Source of the DNA: Paracoccus sp. (in: a-proteobacteria)
Lineage (GTDB): Bacteria; Pseudomonadota; Alphaproteobacteria; Rhodobacterales; Rhodobacteraceae
Assembly: GCF_030536915.1 (NCBI RefSeq)
Contig: NZ_JAUNPC010000016.1
Coordinates: 9,133-43,859, forward strand
Reading direction: 5' to 3'
Length of the DNA stretch: 34,727 nucleotides
The position numbers and the translations under genes were made by a program. Under the pieces are notes generated by a model. That model saw only the letters and a list, made by a program, of their open reading frames with translations. It did not search any database and was not told the origin of the DNA. Below, piece by piece: positions 30,894 to 34,727 of this stretch. Each line of letters starts with the position of its first letter. The stretch's first letter is position 1.

Positions 30894-30898
30894 CGGTT
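30885..30898. repeat. Perfect palindrome at two convergent stop codons
   Basis: AACCGCTAGCGGTT is a perfect 14-base palindrome whose centre CTAG supplies the TAG stop codons of both the thioesterase gene (+) and the hydratase gene (-). It could also act as a small termination hairpin in either direction. Confidence 0.6.
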
Positions 30899-31666
30899 GC
30901 GGAACCGGGGCTTGCGCTTTTCGCCGAAGGCCGCCATGCCCTCGCGCCGGTCCTCGGTGGCGAAGGTCGCATAAAGCAGCCGGCGTTCCAGGTGGATGCC
31001 CTCGGCCAGATGCGTCTCGTAGGCCTTGTTCACGGCCTCCTTGGCGATCATCACAATGGGGCGCGAGGAGGCCGCGATCTCCTGCGCGACCGCGACGGCC
31101 ACCGTCAGGTGCTGGCCGTCCGGGACCACCCGGCTGACCAACCCGTGGGCGCGGGCTTCCTCGGCCGTCAGGCGGCGGCCGGTCAGGATCATGTCCATCG
31201 CCAGCGCCTTGCCGGCCACCCGCGTCAGCCGCTGGGTGCCGCCCGCGCCGGGGATCACCCCGATCTTCGTTTCGGGCAGGGCGAAGCGGGCGCATTCGGC
31301 GGCGATGATGATGTCGCACATCATCGCCAGCTCGAACCCGCCGCCGATGGCATGGCCCGACACGGCGGCGATCACCGGCTTGCGGCAGCGGGCGACGGCT
31401 TCCCACGTGGCGGTGATGAACTGCTCGTCGAAGACCTCGATGAAGGTCTTGTCGCGGATCTCCTTGATGTCGGCCCCGGCGGCGAAGGCCTTGTCGGACC
31501 CGGTCAGGACGATGGCGTGGATGGCGGGGTCGCGCTCCATCCCGTCCACCGCCTGCGACAGTTCGGCGGTGAGCTGGGCGTTCAGCGCGTTCAGCGCCTC
31601 GGGGCGGTTCAGGGTGATGATGCCCACGGCGCCGTCGCGGGCGGTCAGGATGGTATCGTAGCTCAT
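30890..31666 (-). CDS. Enoyl-CoA hydratase (crotonase family), candidate for the BadK step
   Basis: This 258-residue crotonase has both catalytic glutamates: E112 in GGGFELAMMCD and E132 in ALPETKIGVIPGAGGTQRLTR. The oxyanion-hole segment AFAAGADIKEI is at 60-70. These mark a true hydratase rather than an isomerase or hydrolase. FITATWE-x5-RKPV and the C-terminal EGIHLERRLLYATFATEDRREGMAAFGEKRKPRF also resemble the pattern I recall for BadK, but generic short-chain hydratases are similar. It overlaps the upstream zinc-type dehydrogenase gene by ATGA. It could hydrate cyclohex-1-ene-1-carboxyl-CoA, the one step missing from the bad-ali operon, or serve beta-oxidation of pimeloyl-CoA. Confidence 0.9.
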   Translation of the reverse strand: MSYDTILTARDGAVGIITLNRPEALNALNAQLTAELSQAVDGMERDPAIHAIVLTGSDKAFAAGADIKEIRDKTFIEVFDEQFITATWEAVARCRKPVIAAVSGHAIGGGFELAMMCDIIIAAECARFALPETKIGVIPGAGGTQRLTRVAGKALAMDMILTGRRLTAEEARAHGLVSRVVPDGQHLTVAVAVAQEIAASSRPIVMIAKEAVNKAYETHLAEGIHLERRLLYATFATEDRREGMAAFGEKRKPRFRNR

Positions 31667-32703
31667 GCGGCCCCCTGCGGCGTTGCGATGGAGATGACGA
31701 TCTTGCCCATGCGGTCGGCTTCTTCCAGCCGGGCGAAGGCGGCGGGCACCTCGGCCAGCGGAAAGGTGCTGTCGATGGGCGGTGCGAAGGCACCGGTTTC
31801 AAAGGCGCGGACAAGGCGGCGGAATTCCTCGAGGCTGCCCATGGTCGAGCCGTGGATCGACAACTGCCGCACGAACAGCCGCTGGATGTCGGCCGACGGA
31901 TGCGCCCCGGTCGTGGCCCCGCAGGTCGCCAGATGCCCGCCCCGCGCCATCACCCGCAGCGAGGAGGGCCAGGTCCTTTCCCCCACGTTGTCGATGACCA
32001 GGTCGGCGCCCTCGCCATCGGTCAGGGCCAGCACCTGCTTCACCATGTCGCCGTCGCGGTAATCCACCGCCTCGACGCCGAGGCTGCGGAAATGCGCCAG
32101 CTTCTCCTCGCCCGAGGTCGAGACGATGACCCGCGCCCCCGCCATCCGGGCCAACTGCATGGCGGCATGGGCGACGCCGCCGCCCGCGCCCTGGATGAAG
32201 ACGGTCCACCCCGGCCCGGTCGCCACCTTGCCGAAGACCATGCGCCATGCGGTCAGGTAAGCCACGCCGAGCGTCGCCGCCTGATGCAGATCGGCCCCGG
32301 GTGACAGCCGCAGCAGCGCGCGTTCGGGCACGGCCATGATCTCGGCGAAGGTGCCGTCGATGTGCTCGCCGAAGATGCGGGCGCGGGTGCAGAGGGGCTG
32401 GTCGCCCGCAAGGCAATGACGGCAACGCCCGCAGAAGTCGTAGGGGTAAAGGATCACGCGCTCGCCGGGGCGGAAGGCGGAACCGGGGCCGGCTTCCAGC
32501 ACCTCGCCCACGCCATCGACGCCCATCACCAGCGGCAGGTCATGGGTGATCCCCGCGCCCGAATCGCGCATGTAGAGATCGACGCGGTTGACCGAGGCGG
32601 CCAGCATCCGCAGCAGCACGCCGCCCTCGGGCCGCGCCGGCGTCTCGATCCGCGTCAGGCGCGGACCGGCCGCGCCCCGTTCGTGCAGAAGCACGGCTTC
32701 CAT
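31663..32703 (-). CDS. Zinc-type medium-chain dehydrogenase/reductase
   Basis: This 346-residue MDR protein carries the structural zinc loop with C91, C94, C97 and C105 (CGRCRHCLAGDQPLC) and the sequence FGEHIDGTFAEIM. The cofactor fold shows IQGAGGGVAHAAMQLARMAGARVIVSTSG. The cysteine normally binding catalytic zinc is missing (ASVNRVDLYMRDSG), and GVDGVGEV takes the place of GHE. It may therefore have only the structural zinc, as in quinone oxidoreductase-like members. It starts at 32703 behind AGGGGA and is coupled to the hydratase gene by ATGA. Reduction or oxidation of an acyl-CoA or alcohol in the same route is likely; the exact substrate is unknown. Confidence 0.88.
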   Translation of the reverse strand: MEAVLLHERGAAGPRLTRIETPARPEGGVLLRMLAASVNRVDLYMRDSGAGITHDLPLVMGVDGVGEVLEAGPGSAFRPGERVILYPYDFCGRCRHCLAGDQPLCTRARIFGEHIDGTFAEIMAVPERALLRLSPGADLHQAATLGVAYLTAWRMVFGKVATGPGWTVFIQGAGGGVAHAAMQLARMAGARVIVSTSGEEKLAHFRSLGVEAVDYRDGDMVKQVLALTDGEGADLVIDNVGERTWPSSLRVMARGGHLATCGATTGAHPSADIQRLFVRQLSIHGSTMGSLEEFRRLVRAFETGAFAPPIDSTFPLAEVPAAFARLEEADRMGKIVISIATPQGAA

Positions 32704-32728
32704 CTGTCCCCTCCCCCAGCCAGTGAAG

Positions 32729-32825
32729 CAATGTATTGTCTTATATTTTAACCGGGATGTTCCCATCTGTCGAGTATAACCGCACACTAAAGAGATTGCG
32801 TGCTAAAATATATGACATTATATTG
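32729..32825. promoter_or_regulatory. Paired 21-base inverted repeats in a divergent promoter, probable operators
   Basis: The 21 bases at 32729-32749 and the reverse complement of 32805-32825 agree at 18 positions. The repeat is AT-rich (about CAATATAATGTCATATATTTT) and each copy has partly symmetrical AATATA/TATATT ends. The copies lie symmetrically between the dehydrogenase-hydratase operon and the acyl-CoA dehydrogenase gene. One dimeric regulator, probably TetR- or MarR-like, would control both directions. No regulator gene is adjacent. Confidence 0.7.
32796..32824 (+). promoter_or_regulatory. Promoter of the second acyl-CoA dehydrogenase gene
   Basis: TTGCGT (32796-32801) and TATATT (32819-32824) are separated by exactly 17 bases, a good sigma-70-type pair. 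The right-hand inverted repeat covers the spacer and the -10 box, so a bound regulator would block it. Confidence 0.65.
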
Positions 32826-32848
32826 CTGCAAATAGCGGAGGAGCGACC

Positions 32849-34015
32849 ATGGCCCTTGATCCCGACACCCGAGACCAGTTGATCACCGGCATCCGCCGCT
32901 TTGTCGATGAAAAGCTGATCCCGCGCGAACCCGAGGTGGCCGAGACCGACGCCATCCCCGCCGACGTGCTGGACGGGATGCGCGAAATGGGCCTTTTCGG
33001 CCTGTCGATCCCCGAGGATTACGGCGGCCTCGGCCTGACGATGGAGGAGGAGGTGCTGGTCGCCTTCGAGATCGGCCGCGCCGCCCCCGCCTTCCGGTCG
33101 ATGTTCGCCACCAACGTCGGCATCGGCAGCCAGGGCATCGTGATCGACGGCACCGACGCGCAGAAGGCGCGCTACCTGCCCGGCCTCGCCTCGGGCGAGA
33201 TCATCGGCTCTTTCGCGCTGACGGAACCGGAGGTCGGGTCCGACGCGGGCAGCGTGCGGACCACCGCCCGGCGCGAGGGCGACGACTATATCCTGAACGG
33301 CACCAAGCGCTTCATCACCAACGCCCCTCACGCGGGGCTGTTCACCGTGATGGCCCGCACCGACGCGGGGCGGAAGGGCGCGGGGGGTGTGTCCGCCTTT
33401 GCCGTCGAGGCAGGGGCGCCGGGCCTGTCGATCGGCAAGCCCGAGAAGAAGATGGGCCAGCAGGGCGCCCATGTGGCGGACGTGATCTTCGACGACTGCC
33501 GGGTGCCCGCGGATGCGCTGATCGGCGGCGTCGAGGGGCAGGGCTTCAAGACCGCGATGAAGGTGCTGGACAAGGGCCGCCTGGGCATCGCCGCCGCCTG
33601 CACCGGGCTGGCCGAGCGGATGATCGACGACATGGTGGCCTATGCCGCCGGGCGCAGCCAGTTCGGCCGCCCCATCGCGGACTTCCAGTTGATCCAGGGG
33701 ATGTTCGCCGACAGCAAGGCCGACGCGATGGCCGCCCGCGCGCTGGTCCTGGACGCCGCCCGCCGCCGCGACGCGGGCGAGGACGTGGCCATGGCCTCGG
33801 CCTGCGCCAAGATGTTCGCCTCGGAAATGGTCGGCCGGGTCGCCGACCGCAACGTGCAGGTCCATGGCGGCAACGGCTATATCCGTGAATACCGCGCCGA
33901 GCAGCTTTTCCGCGACGCCCGCCTTTACCGCATCTACGAGGGCACCACCCAGATCCAGCAGACCATCATCGCACGGGCGCTGGTCAACGAGGCAAGAGAG
34001 CGGCTGGCACTTTGA
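32849..34015 (+). CDS. Acyl-CoA dehydrogenase
   Basis: This 388-residue enzyme has all standard motifs. LFGLSIPEDYGGLGLTMEEE comes first, then SFALTEPEVGSDAGSVRTTARR (FAD site), then GRSQFGRPIADFQLIQGMFAD. It ends with DRNVQVHGGNGYIREYRAEQLFRDARLYRIYEGTTQIQQTIIAR, in which E364 is the catalytic base. Unlike the AliB-like protein it keeps the canonical glutamate. The start has a strong GGAGGAG upstream. It is divergent from the dehydrogenase-hydratase pair and shares its putative operator. It may act on straight-chain acyl- or dicarboxyl-CoA such as pimeloyl-CoA made by the bad-ali operon; the substrate is not certain. Confidence 0.93.
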   Translation: MALDPDTRDQLITGIRRFVDEKLIPREPEVAETDAIPADVLDGMREMGLFGLSIPEDYGGLGLTMEEEVLVAFEIGRAAPAFRSMFATNVGIGSQGIVIDGTDAQKARYLPGLASGEIIGSFALTEPEVGSDAGSVRTTARREGDDYILNGTKRFITNAPHAGLFTVMARTDAGRKGAGGVSAFAVEAGAPGLSIGKPEKKMGQQGAHVADVIFDDCRVPADALIGGVEGQGFKTAMKVLDKGRLGIAAACTGLAERMIDDMVAYAAGRSQFGRPIADFQLIQGMFADSKADAMAARALVLDAARRRDAGEDVAMASACAKMFASEMVGRVADRNVQVHGGNGYIREYRAEQLFRDARLYRIYEGTTQIQQTIIARALVNEARERLAL

Positions 34016-34727
34016 GGCGGGCGCGCCGCCGGCGGACAGGCGCCGGTTTCCCGGCAGGCTCATGGCCGCCTGATTGCCGGAAAGCGGGTGCGGGCGGCTG
34101 CCAGAGCAAGACCAAAGGACGCAGGCCCCGCGCGTCCCGCCCGAAGATGGCTGCAGCCTTTGTCCTGAGGGCGACCTGCTGGCGATGATCTCCTGCCGAC
34201 GGCAGGGGCGGTGGATCGGCAAGGCCTGCCCGCTGCAGTCAAAGGACCGCATCGGGGACAAGGTCACGCCAAGGTTTCCCCGAGCTTCTTGCCTGCAGCG
34301 CGGCGGCCCGGCTTTCTTGTGGGCCATGGGGATGCCCGGACGGCATCAGGCCGGACCGCCTTTGCCAGCGCCGGATGCTGACCTTCCCGGGCCGGTCGCC
34401 GAAAACCTGTTGCCCGGTCCGATGCTGGGGGGTCAAGGGGCGCATATCCGGCTGGGCAGGTCACGCTAATCCCGCCGATCCGCATCCCGGTTGAACCGGA
34501 AACGGCGGGCATCGCCCGCTTGTCCGGCTTGATGCCTGACCGGCCACCCCTTGCAGGGGACGCGGGCCACGGATGATGCGCAGGGCTTCATGGAGGACCC
34601 AGCGGGACCTGCGGCGGTCCCATCAGGACAGGAGGCAGCCGAGATTGCAACGCCGATCCGGCGGGACAGCCGGGTTCCCTAAATGAGATCGCCATGCAGC
34701 GGCTTGAAGAACAGCATTACATAATTA
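34016..34727. other. Gene-poor right end of the window
   Basis: These 712 bases contain open frames on both strands, but none has a ribosome-binding site together with recognisable protein features. A small perfect hairpin (CCTGCCG-A-CGGCAGG) is at 34192-34206. Base composition falls to AT-rich only in the last 20 bases. An ATG at 34694 stays open to the window end (11 codons), which is too little to call. The stretch could be degenerate insertion-sequence or gene remnants. Confidence 0.5.

Noticed and set aside
32741-34327. Long minus-strand open frame across the second acyl-CoA dehydrogenase
   Set aside because: Antisense shadow; the sense protein has all family motifs, and the frame runs through the promoter region.
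34074-34469. Possible gene at the right end (131 codons)
   Set aside because: No ribosome-binding site, low-complexity composition and no recognisable domain; overlapping frames on the other strand are equally open.
34694-34727. Start of a new gene at the window edge
   Set aside because: Only 11 codons are visible and no ribosome-binding site is convincing.

Overview
The window comes from a GC-rich alphaproteobacterium and is almost certainly extrachromosomal. A complete plasmid replication and partition cassette sits in its middle: a Rep_3-type initiator, an iteron origin with a perfect DnaA box, parA-parB, and three copies of one palindrome flanking the cassette. Gene families, base composition and the mix of exopolysaccharide and acyl-CoA catabolic genes look most like Paracoccus or a related member of the Rhodobacteraceae. 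That placement is inferred from composition and family resemblance; no database search was run.

Region 1 (1-12057) is an exopolysaccharide locus of the Wzx/Wzy type. It holds the end of an RTX-type secreted protein, four glycosyltransferases, an ExoF/Wza-like export protein, a Wzz-like chain-length protein, a Wzy-like polymerase, a Wzx-like flippase, an uncharacterised ATP-grasp protein and a secreted GH5/GH39-like glycosidase. The central genes from 2759 to 8244 form a chain of 4-base stop/start overlaps, so they are one operon. No initiating phosphoglycosyl transferase is in the window; it is presumably to the left.

Region 2 (12175-16772) is the plasmid maintenance block. The initiator gene points left and parAB points right, with iterons, an AT-rich stretch and a DnaA box between them. 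A VapBC-like toxin-antitoxin pair follows directly after two of the putative parS palindromes.

Region 3 (16851-20601) holds a small sulfotransferase, a MarR regulator with a FUSC-family membrane protein, and an orphan periplasmic binding protein with an unusual structured leader.

Region 4 (20636-26581) is a catabolic operon that I read as badR, badH, badI, aliB, aliA plus an extra SDR. Together these convert cyclohexanecarboxylate through its CoA ester to pimeloyl-CoA. The hydration step (BadK) is missing from the operon, but an enoyl-CoA hydratase that could do it lies at 30890-31666, next to a zinc-type dehydrogenase, a hot-dog thioesterase and a second acyl-CoA dehydrogenase.

Region 5 (26885-29988) separates these with an MgtC-like membrane protein, a formylglycine-generating enzyme with both catalytic cysteines, and three small exported proteins of unknown function. 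The last 700 bases carry no gene I can support.
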